Notes under the pieces: model-generated
Database searches by the model: none
Told to the model about the DNA's origin: nothing
Seen by the model: only the letters and a program-made list of their open reading frames with translations
Translations under genes and position numbers: made by a program
Part shown: piece after piece, positions 45,141-54,339 of the stretch
Numbering within the stretch: position 1 is the first letter of the stretch
Layout of the letters: each line of letters begins with the position of its first letter
Assembly: GCF_009755225.1 (NCBI RefSeq)
Contig: NZ_WQKZ01000002.1
Coordinates: forward strand, 1,240,001 to 1,304,000
Length of the DNA: 64,000 bases
DNA from: Hymenobacter ginkgonis
GTDB taxonomy: Bacteria; Bacteroidota; Bacteroidia; Cytophagales; Hymenobacteraceae
Direction of reading: 5' to 3'

Positions 45141-46166
45141 ATGGGGTTCTTCAATTTTTTGACCAGCGACATTGCCATTGACCTGGGCACTGCCAATACG
45201 CTAATCATTCATAATGACAAGATTGTGGTGGATGAGCCGAGCATCATCGCCAAAGACCGTACTACTAATAAGGTAATTGCGGTGGGCAGCAAAGCCCAGC
45301 AGATGCACGAGAAGACGCACGATAACATCAAGACCATCCGGCCGCTCAAGGACGGGGTTATTGCCGACTTCCACGCCGCCGAGGAGATGATAAAGGGCCT
45401 TATCCGGCTCATCGACACCCGCAAGCGGCTGTTTCAGCCCTCGCACCGCATGGTTATTTGCATTCCGAGCGGCATTACGGAAGTAGAAAAGCGCGCCGTG
45501 CGTGACTCGGCCGAGCACGCCGGCGCCAAAGAAGTGTGGATGATTCAGGAGCCGATGGCCGCCGCCATCGGCATCGGCATCGACGTGGAGCAGCCCATCG
45601 GCTCGATGATAATCGACATCGGGGGCGGCACGACCGAAATCGCCGTTATTGCCCTCTCGGGCATCGTCTGCGACCAGTCTATCAAGACGGCCGGCGACGT
45701 GTTCAACCAGGATATTCTCGACTACATGCGCCGCCAGCACAACCTGCTGATTGGCGAGCGCTCGGCCGAGCGCATCAAAATCGAAGTGGGCGCGGCCCTT
45801 ACTGAGCTCGACATTACGCCGCCCGACTACGAGGTGCGCGGCCGCGATTTGATGACGGGCATTCCGAAGGTGATTAAGGTGACGTCGTCGGAAATTGCGA
45901 TTGCGCTCGACAAGTCGGTGGCCAAAATCGAGGAAGCTGTGCTCAAGGCGTTGGAAATCAGCCCGCCCGAGTTGTCGGCCGACATCTACGAAAACGGCAT
46001 TCATCTCACTGGCGGCGGCGCCCTGCTGCGCGGCCTCGACAAGCGCCTGGCCGCCAAAACCAAGCTGGCCATCCACATTGCCGAAGACCCGCTGCGCGCC
46101 GTGGTGCGCGGCACCGGCAAGGCCATCAAAGACATCCAAGCCTACCGCGGCGTACTGCTAACGTAA
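45141..46166 (+). CDS. mreB: Rod-shape determining protein MreB
   Basis: 341-residue actin homologue that forms membrane-bound filaments directing lateral wall synthesis. Phosphate-binding IDLGTANTLI near the N-terminus, KDGVIADF, EPMAAAIGIGIDV, the second phosphate loop IDIGGGTTEIAVIALSGIV, and adenosine-binding LTGGGALLRGLD are all present. No truncation. mreC follows about 165 bases downstream, across an inverted repeat. Confidence 0.98.
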   Translation: MGFFNFLTSDIAIDLGTANTLIIHNDKIVVDEPSIIAKDRTTNKVIAVGSKAQQMHEKTHDNIKTIRPLKDGVIADFHAAEEMIKGLIRLIDTRKRLFQPSHRMVICIPSGITEVEKRAVRDSAEHAGAKEVWMIQEPMAAAIGIGIDVEQPIGSMIIDIGGGTTEIAVIALSGIVCDQSIKTAGDVFNQDILDYMRRQHNLLIGERSAERIKIEVGAALTELDITPPDYEVRGRDLMTGIPKVIKVTSSEIAIALDKSVAKIEEAVLKALEISPPELSADIYENGIHLTGGGALLRGLDKRLAAKTKLAIHIAEDPLRAVVRGTGKAIKDIQAYRGVLLT

Positions 46167-46191
46167 TCAACCTATTCGCTTACCAACCAAT

Positions 46192-46308
46192 TCGTTTGTC
46201 ATTGCGAGGAGGAACGACGAAGCAATCCTTCCTTAACGCTCGCACTAGCTAAACGGCGCGGGCGAAAGGAAAGATTGCTTCGTCGTTCCTCCTCGCAATG
46301 ACAAACGA
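46192..46308. repeat. Long inverted repeat, family B (TCATTGCGAGG type)
   Basis: The arm TCGTTTGTCATTGCGAGGAG, with GAACGACGAAGCAATC, pairs with GATTGCTTCGTCGTTC and CTCCTCGCAATGACAAACGA. The stem is about 45 bases around a GC-rich loop. It lies between mreB and mreC. This sequence type (ATTGCGAGG...GAAGCAATC) is known as dispersed hairpins in several phyla. Confidence 0.9.
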
Positions 46309-46332
46309 GTTTAAGTAGCTCGCCTAGTTTTC

Positions 46333-47349
46333 ATGCGTAACCTCATTGCTTTCTTACTGCGCTACCAGGGAGTTATGCTCTTTGTGCTGCTGGAAGTTGT
46401 GAGTTTGTTTTTGTTTGTTACGAACAGCACCTACCAGCGAGCGGCGTTTTTCAACTCCTCCAATGCTTACCTGGGCGTGGTACTGGCCCGCCGCAAGGAA
46501 ATATCGGACTACTTCCGGCTCACTGACCTTAACAAGCAGCTGCTGACCGAGAATGCCCGCCTGCGCCAGCAATTGTTTCCGCCCGACTTTGCGCACCGCG
46601 AAGCCGACTCGCTGCCCGTGGGCCGCGACACGCTAGGGCACGTCATCTACCGGCACTTGCGGCCGTTGGGGGCAGTGCCGGGGGTAGGGCTACTGGCCCA
46701 AAACGCTAAGCCAAAACCAGCGGCGCCCCGCCCTGATACGCTGCTGCTGGGCGGCGCCCGCCTGGCCGCTCAGGATGTTGCCTACCCCCTCGTGCCGGCG
46801 CGAGTTATCAACAATTCACTGCGCAGTGTGGATAACTACTTGACACTGAATGTAGGCGCCGCCGATGGCATAGAGCCGGGCCTGGGGGTGCTAAGCGCCG
46901 CCGGCATTGTGGGCCGCGTGAAGGCCGTGAGCGCGCACTACGCCACCGTCACGTCGGTGCTGCACTCGAAGTCGGCGGTGGCCGCCAAGATTAAGCGCGA
47001 CGGCACCTTTGGGAGCGTGAAGTGGCCGGGCGATGATTTCAGCCACATGCTGCTCGACTACATTCCGCGCCAAAACCGGCTGGTGCGCGGCGATACGGTG
47101 GTGACGTCGGGCTACAACGCGGTGTTTCCAGAAGGCGTGTTTATTGGCACCGTCGAGTCGTTTGTGAAGGAGCCGGACAAGAACTTCTGGACTGTAACCT
47201 TGCGGTTGGGGACCGATTTCAGCCGCCTTACCTACGTGTACGTGGTGCACAACCGCCCCCGCGCCGAGCGCGATTCGCTCGAAGCCAGCGTGGTAGCGCC
47301 CGAGCCGCCTACGCCCAAATTAGTTGTCCCTAAACACCCCCCGCGATGA
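46333..47349 (+). CDS. mreC: Rod-shape determining protein MreC
   Basis: 338 residues. An N-terminal membrane segment (about 13-31) is followed by a short coiled coil (about 60-85, DLNKQLLTENARLRQQ) and the periplasmic double-barrel MreC domain (VPARVINNSLRSVDNYLTLN, GVLSAAGIVGRVKAVSAHYA). Links MreB to the cell-wall synthesis machinery. The last codons overlap the mreD start (ATGA), so translation is coupled. A Pro/Arg-rich tail is species-specific. Confidence 0.95.
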   Translation: MRNLIAFLLRYQGVMLFVLLEVVSLFLFVTNSTYQRAAFFNSSNAYLGVVLARRKEISDYFRLTDLNKQLLTENARLRQQLFPPDFAHREADSLPVGRDTLGHVIYRHLRPLGAVPGVGLLAQNAKPKPAAPRPDTLLLGGARLAAQDVAYPLVPARVINNSLRSVDNYLTLNVGAADGIEPGLGVLSAAGIVGRVKAVSAHYATVTSVLHSKSAVAAKIKRDGTFGSVKWPGDDFSHMLLDYIPRQNRLVRGDTVVTSGYNAVFPEGVFIGTVESFVKEPDKNFWTVTLRLGTDFSRLTYVYVVHNRPRAERDSLEASVVAPEPPTPKLVVPKHPPR

Positions 47350-47873
47350 GTGTAGTTGGAATGCTGGTGCGGCAGCTGCTGCGCTATGGCCTCTATGCCG
47401 GGGCTTATATCTTGCTCATCAGCCAGTTGTCGTTGTTCGACCGGGGCTGGTGCTTTTTCTACCTGGGCTTTTTGCTCTTTCTGCCGCTCGGCACGCCGGT
47501 AGCGGTGCAGCTACTGCTGGGCTTCGCCATGGGCCTGACCATGGACATTACCTATGATACCGGCGGGCTGCACGCCGCAGCGGCCGTGCTGCTGGCCTAC
47601 TTGCGCCCCTGGGTGCTGCGCCTGCTCACGCCGCGCGACGGCTACGACGCCCAGGACAGCGTGAATGTGCACCAGATGGGTTGGCAGTGGTTTATGGTGT
47701 ACCTGCTGCTGCTCGTAGGCCTGCACCACCTGGCGTATTTCCTGCTTGAACTGGGCTCGTTCCGCCACTTTGGGCTCACGCTCACGCGCATTCTGGCTAG
47801 CATCGCCTTCACCAGCGTGGCCATGCTGATAGTGCAGCTACTATTTTTCCCCGTGCGGCGGGGCAGGGGGTAG
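47346..47873 (+). CDS. mreD: Rod-shape determining protein MreD
   Basis: 175-residue membrane protein with about five hydrophobic segments (LLRYGLYAGAYILLISQL, FYLGFLLFLPLG and so on), a conserved region GFAMGLTMDITYDTGGLHAAA, and a final segment SIAFTSVAMLIVQLLFF. It completes the mre unit. The usual next genes (mrdA/PBP2, rodA) are absent; an alpha-2-macroglobulin gene follows. Confidence 0.93.
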   Translation: MSVVGMLVRQLLRYGLYAGAYILLISQLSLFDRGWCFFYLGFLLFLPLGTPVAVQLLLGFAMGLTMDITYDTGGLHAAAAVLLAYLRPWVLRLLTPRDGYDAQDSVNVHQMGWQWFMVYLLLLVGLHHLAYFLLELGSFRHFGLTLTRILASIAFTSVAMLIVQLLFFPVRRGRG

Positions 47874-47977
47874 GGATACAGCGCGGGCTTTGCGGGCCTG
47901 CACTATGCAAAAGCGTGTGCAGTTGGCCCGGTTCTGGCATCTTTAACAGGAAAATAAGGCCGGTTGGCCCACTAGAT

Positions 47978-50900
47978 ATGCGTATCGTCCTGCTTTGTTG
48001 CTTGTTGCTGATGACTGTCTTGCTCGCCGATTCGGCCGCGCCGGGGCCGCCTACCCCCTTCGCGGCGCAGTGGACAAAGATTGACGGCTTGCTGAAAAAA
48101 GGCCTCACGGCCAGTGCCGCGCCGCTGGTCGAAAAAATTTACCAGCAAGCCAAAAAGACCCACAACTCTCCGGCTTATGTGCGGGCATTGCTCTACAAAA
48201 TACGGCTGCTGCAAGCCAAGCAGGACGACGCCGACGAGAAAGCCATTGCCCTACTCGAAAGCGATGTAAAAACGGCGCAGTTTCCGGCCCGGCCTATTAT
48301 ACACTCGCTGCTGGCCGAGCTATACGCCAACTACTACAACCAGCACCGCTACCAGCTTTACCAGCGCACGGCGGGCGCTACCCCCACCGCCAGCGCCCAG
48401 CCCAGCGGCGCCGACGGCGGCACTACCCTCGCCGCCTGGGACGCCCGCCGGCTGGGGGCGGCCATTGTGCAGCACTACGAGTTGTCGGTGGAAGATGAAC
48501 CCCAGCGGCAATTGAAAACTACTCTGGCCGACCTCGGCGACCTGGCGGCTGGCGGCGACGCCGAAGGCCGCCAGCTGCGGCCCACGCTCTACGATTTGCT
48601 GGCTCAGCGCGCCATCGCGGGCTTGCAAAACCAAGAACTGTACATCACGAAGCCTGAGCAGCAGTTTCAAGCGACTGACCCCAAGCTGTTTGGCAGTGCC
48701 CAAGAATTTGCGGCGCTGAAGCTGACGGGCCCAGCCGCCGACTCGCTGAGTGGCCAGCTGCACGTGCTGCGCCTGTTGCAGCGCCTCACGGCCGCGCGCT
48801 TGCCGCTGGCCGCCACCAACCCCGCCGCTCTGGCCGATGTGGACTTGCAGCGCCTCGACTACCTGCGCGGCCTCACAGTGGGCACCGACCTGGCCAGCCT
48901 GTATGAGCCGATGCTGGTACGCCTGGCCGAAACGTATAAAGCCCTACCCCTCAGCACGGAATTTATCGCTCGCCACGCCGAGGCCCAGCGCGAAGCCGGC
49001 CACAACGTGGCCGCCGTGCAGCTCGCTCGCGAAGCCGAAGCGCGGTTTCCCAAATCGCGCGGCGCGGCACAAGCCCGCACGCTGCGCCAGCAGGTAGAGC
49101 GCCCCGAGCTAGCCTTTGTGGCCGCCGATGTAGTTGTACCCGGCCAGCCCTGGCGCTTCGATATCACAGCGCGCAACGTGACCGCCCTACAGGCTTGGGC
49201 TTACCGTATTACGCTGCAAGAGTGGCGCAACTTTAGCCAGTACGACGAGCGCAATCGGACCTTACCCCAGCGCTTTGCCCGCGCCCTCAAAGCCGCGCCC
49301 GCTGCTACTTGGGGAGTGCCCGTGCCAGCGTCGCCCTTGGATTATAAGGAGCAAAAGCTGGCCGCTGCCGGCGCGCCGCTGCCCATCGGCTACTACCTGG
49401 TGGTGCTCAGCAACCAAGCGGCCAGCCCTACCCGGCAGCAGCCCGGCGACGTGGCCGCTTATGCCGTGGTGGGCGCCAGCGAGCTGAGCGCCCTCAACCG
49501 GCGCGACGTCGATACCGGTGCCACGCAGCTGCTGGTGTTGCAGCGCCAAACCGGCGCGCTGCTAGCCGATGTGCGCGCCCAAGCTATTTATACCCACTAC
49601 GACCGCCAGCTGAACAAGCAGGTAGACCGCCTGGGGTCGGTGGTGCAAACGAATGCCGCAGGCGAAGCGCCCCTGCTAACGCCCACGGAAATAAGAACTG
49701 CCGGGAGCATCTCGATTACTGAAATTCTGAGCAGCGTGCGCGTGTGGCGCGGCCCCGATACGCTGCTGCTCCGCAATGTGAACGGCTACTACCAGCCCCG
49801 GCCTAGTGCCGATGCTCCCGCCCAGCGCCACGCGTTTTTATTCAGCGACCGCGCCATTTACCGGCCGGGGCAAACGCTGTATTTCAAGGGAATCGTAACC
49901 CAAACGCTGAGCGGCAAAAACAGCTTGCTTACCGGCCAGCCGGTGAGCGTGCGACTGGTCGATGTGAATGGCCAGACCGTGCAAACGCTGCCCTTCACCA
50001 CTTCTGATTTTGGTTCTTTTCACGGTTCAGTGGTGCTGCCAGCGGGCTTGCTCAACGGCGAAATGAGCCTGCAAACCGACGACGGTAGCCTCAGCTTTGC
50101 GGTGGAGGACTACAAGCGGCCGACTTTTTTGGTAACGCTCGACTCGGTGCCTGGCCGGCCACAACTGGGCCAGCCGCTTACGGTGGGGGGTAGGGCCCGC
50201 GCCTACGCCGGCCAGCCCACCGACGGCGCCACGGTGCAGTACCGCGTCACGCGGCGCGAGCTGTGGCTGCTCGACTACGGCTTCGGCGGGCGCGGTATCT
50301 CGCGGCCGGGGCCAGGCCGCGGCAGCCAGGAAATCGCTCACGGCACCGCCACCACCGATGCTGAGGGCCGCTTCAGCCTCACCTTTACGCCGCCCGTGGT
50401 GCCCCGCGTGCCGGGTGCGCGCCGGGGCTGGGAGCCGGGCTACCTGTTTGAAATAACGGCCGATATAACCGACGCGGCCGGCGAAACGCGCAGCGCCAGC
50501 CGGAGCTTCCCCATTGGCCGCAACCCGCTGAGCCTGGCTATTACGGGCCCCGCCACGGCCGACCGCCAGGCCCTACCCCCCTTCACGTTGCTAGGCACCA
50601 ATGCCACCGGCGAGCCACTGCCTGCCGCGGGGGTGCTGCGCCTGCTGGCTCGCCATTTTCGTCCCAATCCGGCTGGGGTGCCCGGCCCCGTATCCGAAGC
50701 GGAAGACAATGAATTGGCGCCGACTCTGGTCAAAACGCAATTATTTGATACCAAAAACGGCCCCGCGCTCGACCTAACCGGCCTGCTGGCCGACGCCCCC
50801 ACCGGCCGCTACCGCCTCGAAGCCCAGGCCACTGGCGCCGACTCGGCGCGGGCGCACCTCGACTTCACCTTCTATGATTCGCGGGCCACGGCTATCCCCT

Positions 50901-53900
50901 TCGCCACGCCCGACTGGTTTGTGGCACCCGCCGACAGTGTGGCGCCCAGCCAGCCCGCCACGGTGCTGCTGGGGAGCAGCGATGCCGGTGCCCGCATTCT
51001 GCTCGAAGTGGAGCGCGGTGGCCAACTCCTGCGCCACGAGTGGCTGACGCTGAGCGCCAACGAGCAGCGCCGCCTCACTATCGAAAGTGGCCCGGCTGCA
51101 TCCTCAGGCCCGCTCTACATCCACACTACGCAGGTGCGCGACAACCACCTCTACCGCCACGATGCCACGGTGCAAGTAGCCGAAAAGCCGCAGTCATTGC
51201 AGCTCGCCATCAGCACTTTCCGCGACCGGCTGCAACCCGGCCAAAAGGAGACTTGGCGCGTTACCATCCGCCAGGCCAATGGCCGCGCGGCCGACGCCGA
51301 GCTGGTGGCCACGCTCTACGACCAGAGCCTGGATATTTTCCGGCGGCACAGCTTTAGTGAGCTCAACTTTGGTGGTGATTATTACCCGGCGCGTTTTGGC
51401 TGGCAAGGGAGTTTTGGGTCGCTGTATTCGCAGGAAATGGCTGCTGGCTTGGCGGTTGCGGAGCAAGCGGCGGTGCGGTATCCATCGCTCAAGCTTAGCC
51501 TGTCGGATAAGGAGCAGGTAGTGCAGGAAGTGGTAGAGTACAAAGTCAGAACGGACGTGACGGGTGCTGTGTCAATGGCCGCGCCCAGCGCTAGCCCGCG
51601 CGTAATGATTCGGGGCGCCCGCGCCATCGGTGCTGACGCCAAGCAACTGAACGAAGTCGTAGCCGTTGGCTACGGCACGCCCAAAGCGCCCGCGCCCGAC
51701 CTCAGCACCGTGCCTACCCGGTCCGATTTCCGCGAAACGGCCTTCTGGCAGCCGGCCCTACGCACGGATAAAAACGGCGACCTCGTGCTCGAATTTCAAC
51801 TGCCCGAGGCCGTGACGCGCTGGCAGCTGCTGGCCCTGGCCCACGACAAAAACCTGCACGCTGGCCAGCTCGCCCGCCAGCTTGTGACGCAGAAAGAAAT
51901 CCAGATTTCGCCCAACGCGCCGCGCTTCCTCCGGCCCGGCGACACGTTCACGTTCCCGGCCAAATTCTCAAACCTCACCGATAAGCCCGTCAGCGGTACG
52001 GCCCAACTGTTTTTGCTCGACGCGGCTACGGGTCAAGATATTACCAGCCAGCTGCTTAAAGGCGATGCTCAGCAAGCGGTGGCCGCCGCGCCGCACCGGA
52101 GCGTTGCTTTGGGCTGGAGCTTGAGCCTACCCCCCGATTTTGCACCGACCGCCGTTACCTACCGGGTTGTGGCGCAAAGCCAAGCCGCCGTGGGCAGCGG
52201 GCAGCCAACTGATAAGGGCCGCAGAAGCAAGCGTCAGGGCACCTCAATTCAAAAAGCAGGGGTAGGGGCTACCTATTCCGACGGCGAGGAAAACACGCTC
52301 CCTGTGCTGCTCAACCGCCTACTCATCACCGAAAGCCTACCGCTGCCCATCGTTGGCCCCGGCACCAAGGAGTTTGAGTTGAAAAAACTGACCAGCACCA
52401 GCAGCCCGACCCGCCGCAACTACTCGCTGACGCTAGAAATGACGGCCAACCCCGCCTGGTACGCCGTGCAGAGCCTGCCCTACCTGATGGAATACCCGTA
52501 TGAGGGCGCCGAACAGGTATTCAGCCGCTTGTATGCCAACTTGTTGGCAGCGCAGATTTTGAAGTCCAATCCGCGCTTTAAAGCCGTACTGGCCGAGTGG
52601 ACGCGCCAAGCCCAGAGCGGTACCGCCACCCAGAAAAATGCCCTCGCCAGCAAGCTAGCGCAAAACCAGGAACTCAAAAACCTGCTCTTGCAGGAAACGC
52701 CGTGGGTGCGCGATGCCCAGGGCGAAACCGAGCGCCTGGCCCGCCTCAGCACGCTGTTTGACGAAACGCGCCTGCAAGGCGAAACGGCCCGCGCTCTGGC
52801 CAAGCTCCAGCAGATGCAGGGGGGGAGCGGGGCCTTCCCGTGGTTCGAGAAAATGCCCGATGACCGCTACATCACGCAGCTTATTGTGGCGGGTTTTGGC
52901 AAGCTGAAGAAGCTCAATGCCTTCGACGCCAGCCAGGACGCTACCGCCCGCACTATTCTGCAAAATGCGCTCGGCTACCTCGACGCCACCACGGCCCGCG
53001 ACTACACCTTGCTGCGCCAGCAAAACAACGTGAAGCTGGCCGACAACCACCTCGGCGACTTGCAAATTCAGGCGCTATATGCGCGCAGCTTCTGGCCGCA
53101 GCCGGCCATGCTGGCCAGCGCCAAAGCCGCCTACGCCTACTACCGCGGCCAGGCGGCCACCTACTGGCTTGCCCAAACGCGCTACCTACAAGCGCAAGTA
53201 GCGCTGGCCTTATTCCGGGAAAATAAGACGGCCGCTGCACCTCAGGCAATCCTGCGTGCGCTGGCTGAAAACGCCCTCCACTCGCCCGAGCTGGGCATGT
53301 ATTGGAAGGACGTGCGCGGCGGCTACTATTGGCGCGAGGCGCCCACCGAAACGCAGGCCACGCTCATCGAAGCCTTCGACGAGGTCAAAAACGACCAAAA
53401 GTCGGTGGACGAGATGAAGCTCTGGCTGCTGGCCCATAAGCAAACCCACAACTGGGAAAGCACCCGCGCCACCGCCGATGCCTGCTACGCCCTGCTGCTG
53501 CGCGGCACCGACTGGCTGGCCACCCCGCAGCCGATACAAAGTAGCGTGGGCGGCGAAAAAGTTAAGCCCGAGACTAGCCAAGCCGGCACCGGCTACTTCA
53601 AAACCAGCTGGCTGGCAGCCGATATCAAGCCTGCTCAGGGCCGGGTAACTGTTACGAAAGCTGATGCGGGCGTGGCCTGGGGCACCCTCTACTGGCAGTA
53701 TTTTGAGGACCTGGATAAGGTGACGCCCGCCGCTACCCCCCTCAGCCTTGAGCGTGAACTGTACCGCGAAACGCCCTCGGCGGCGGGCCCGCAGCTTACG
53801 CGCATCACGGCTGCTACCCCCCTCCATGTAGGCGAGGCGCTGGTAGTACGCCTGGTGCTGCGCACCGACCGCGAGCTCGAATACGTGCACCTTAAAGACC

Positions 53901-54163
53901 AGCGCGCCGCCGGCCTCGAACCCCTAAGCCAGACGAGCGGCTACCGCTACCAAAACGGCCTGGGCTATTACGAGAGCCCCCGCGATGCGGCTACCAACTT
54001 CTTTCTGAGCACCGTGCCGCGCGGCACCCACGTATTCGAGTACCGCTTGCGCGCCAGCCAAGCGGGTAATTTTTCGGGTGGTCTCAGCCAGGTGCAGTGC
54101 CTGTATGCTCCCGAGTTTGGGGCCAATTCGGCGGGGCAGCGACTCACGGTCGCGCCACAATAA
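47978..54163 (+). CDS. Alpha-2-macroglobulin family protein without the thioester cysteine
   Basis: 2,061 residues. A signal peptide (MRIVLLCCLLLMTVLLADSA) is followed by a helical repeat-rich N-terminal region, macroglobulin domains (RHAFLFSDRAIYRPGQTLYF near residue 620 is the MG2 start), a bait-like region with a SusC-like phrase LNEVVAVGYGT at 1224-1234, then the A2M domain (AFWQPALRTDKNGDLVLEF, near 1251) and the C-terminal helical thioester domain. In that domain the position CxEQ reads Gly1510-Ala-Glu-Gln (YEGAEQVFSR). Such proteins trap or shield against proteases at the cell envelope. The start is the ATG at 47978. Confidence 0.93.
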   Translation: MRIVLLCCLLLMTVLLADSAAPGPPTPFAAQWTKIDGLLKKGLTASAAPLVEKIYQQAKKTHNSPAYVRALLYKIRLLQAKQDDADEKAIALLESDVKTAQFPARPIIHSLLAELYANYYNQHRYQLYQRTAGATPTASAQPSGADGGTTLAAWDARRLGAAIVQHYELSVEDEPQRQLKTTLADLGDLAAGGDAEGRQLRPTLYDLLAQRAIAGLQNQELYITKPEQQFQATDPKLFGSAQEFAALKLTGPAADSLSGQLHVLRLLQRLTAARLPLAATNPAALADVDLQRLDYLRGLTVGTDLASLYEPMLVRLAETYKALPLSTEFIARHAEAQREAGHNVAAVQLAREAEARFPKSRGAAQARTLRQQVERPELAFVAADVVVPGQPWRFDITARNVTALQAWAYRITLQEWRNFSQYDERNRTLPQRFARALKAAPAATWGVPVPASPLDYKEQKLAAAGAPLPIGYYLVVLSNQAASPTRQQPGDVAAYAVVGASELSALNRRDVDTGATQLLVLQRQTGALLADVRAQAIYTHYDRQLNKQVDRLGSVVQTNAAGEAPLLTPTEIRTAGSISITEILSSVRVWRGPDTLLLRNVNGYYQPRPSADAPAQRHAFLFSDRAIYRPGQTLYFKGIVTQTLSGKNSLLTGQPVSVRLVDVNGQTVQTLPFTTSDFGSFHGSVVLPAGLLNGEMSLQTDDGSLSFAVEDYKRPTFLVTLDSVPGRPQLGQPLTVGGRARAYAGQPTDGATVQYRVTRRELWLLDYGFGGRGISRPGPGRGSQEIAHGTATTDAEGRFSLTFTPPVVPRVPGARRGWEPGYLFEITADITDAAGETRSASRSFPIGRNPLSLAITGPATADRQALPPFTLLGTNATGEPLPAAGVLRLLARHFRPNPAGVPGPVSEAEDNELAPTLVKTQLFDTKNGPALDLTGLLADAPTGRYRLEAQATGADSARAHLDFTFYDSRATAIPFATPDWFVAPADSVAPSQPATVLLGSSDAGARILLEVERGGQLLRHEWLTLSANEQRRLTIESGPAASSGPLYIHTTQVRDNHLYRHDATVQVAEKPQSLQLAISTFRDRLQPGQKETWRVTIRQANGRAADAELVATLYDQSLDIFRRHSFSELNFGGDYYPARFGWQGSFGSLYSQEMAAGLAVAEQAAVRYPSLKLSLSDKEQVVQEVVEYKVRTDVTGAVSMAAPSASPRVMIRGARAIGADAKQLNEVVAVGYGTPKAPAPDLSTVPTRSDFRETAFWQPALRTDKNGDLVLEFQLPEAVTRWQLLALAHDKNLHAGQLARQLVTQKEIQISPNAPRFLRPGDTFTFPAKFSNLTDKPVSGTAQLFLLDAATGQDITSQLLKGDAQQAVAAAPHRSVALGWSLSLPPDFAPTAVTYRVVAQSQAAVGSGQPTDKGRRSKRQGTSIQKAGVGATYSDGEENTLPVLLNRLLITESLPLPIVGPGTKEFELKKLTSTSSPTRRNYSLTLEMTANPAWYAVQSLPYLMEYPYEGAEQVFSRLYANLLAAQILKSNPRFKAVLAEWTRQAQSGTATQKNALASKLAQNQELKNLLLQETPWVRDAQGETERLARLSTLFDETRLQGETARALAKLQQMQGGSGAFPWFEKMPDDRYITQLIVAGFGKLKKLNAFDASQDATARTILQNALGYLDATTARDYTLLRQQNNVKLADNHLGDLQIQALYARSFWPQPAMLASAKAAYAYYRGQAATYWLAQTRYLQAQVALALFRENKTAAAPQAILRALAENALHSPELGMYWKDVRGGYYWREAPTETQATLIEAFDEVKNDQKSVDEMKLWLLAHKQTHNWESTRATADACYALLLRGTDWLATPQPIQSSVGGEKVKPETSQAGTGYFKTSWLAADIKPAQGRVTVTKADAGVAWGTLYWQYFEDLDKVTPAATPLSLERELYRETPSAAGPQLTRITAATPLHVGEALVVRLVLRTDRELEYVHLKDQRAAGLEPLSQTSGYRYQNGLGYYESPRDAATNFFLSTVPRGTHVFEYRLRASQAGNFSGGLSQVQCLYAPEFGANSAGQRLTVAPQ

Positions 54164-54339
54164 CCCGGTGGCAACAGGCACGTTGGCCCCCTTGGCCGCA
54201 ACAATCACTGGCACTGTTTGGTGAGCGCCAGCTGGCTGTGGCCGAGGGGGGTAGCGCCTTAAGCGGGGCACTGGCTCAGCTTGTGCGGGTGGGGGCTGGC
54301 CCCTATTTTTGTTTTTCTAAATTATTCAGTAAGTTATAA

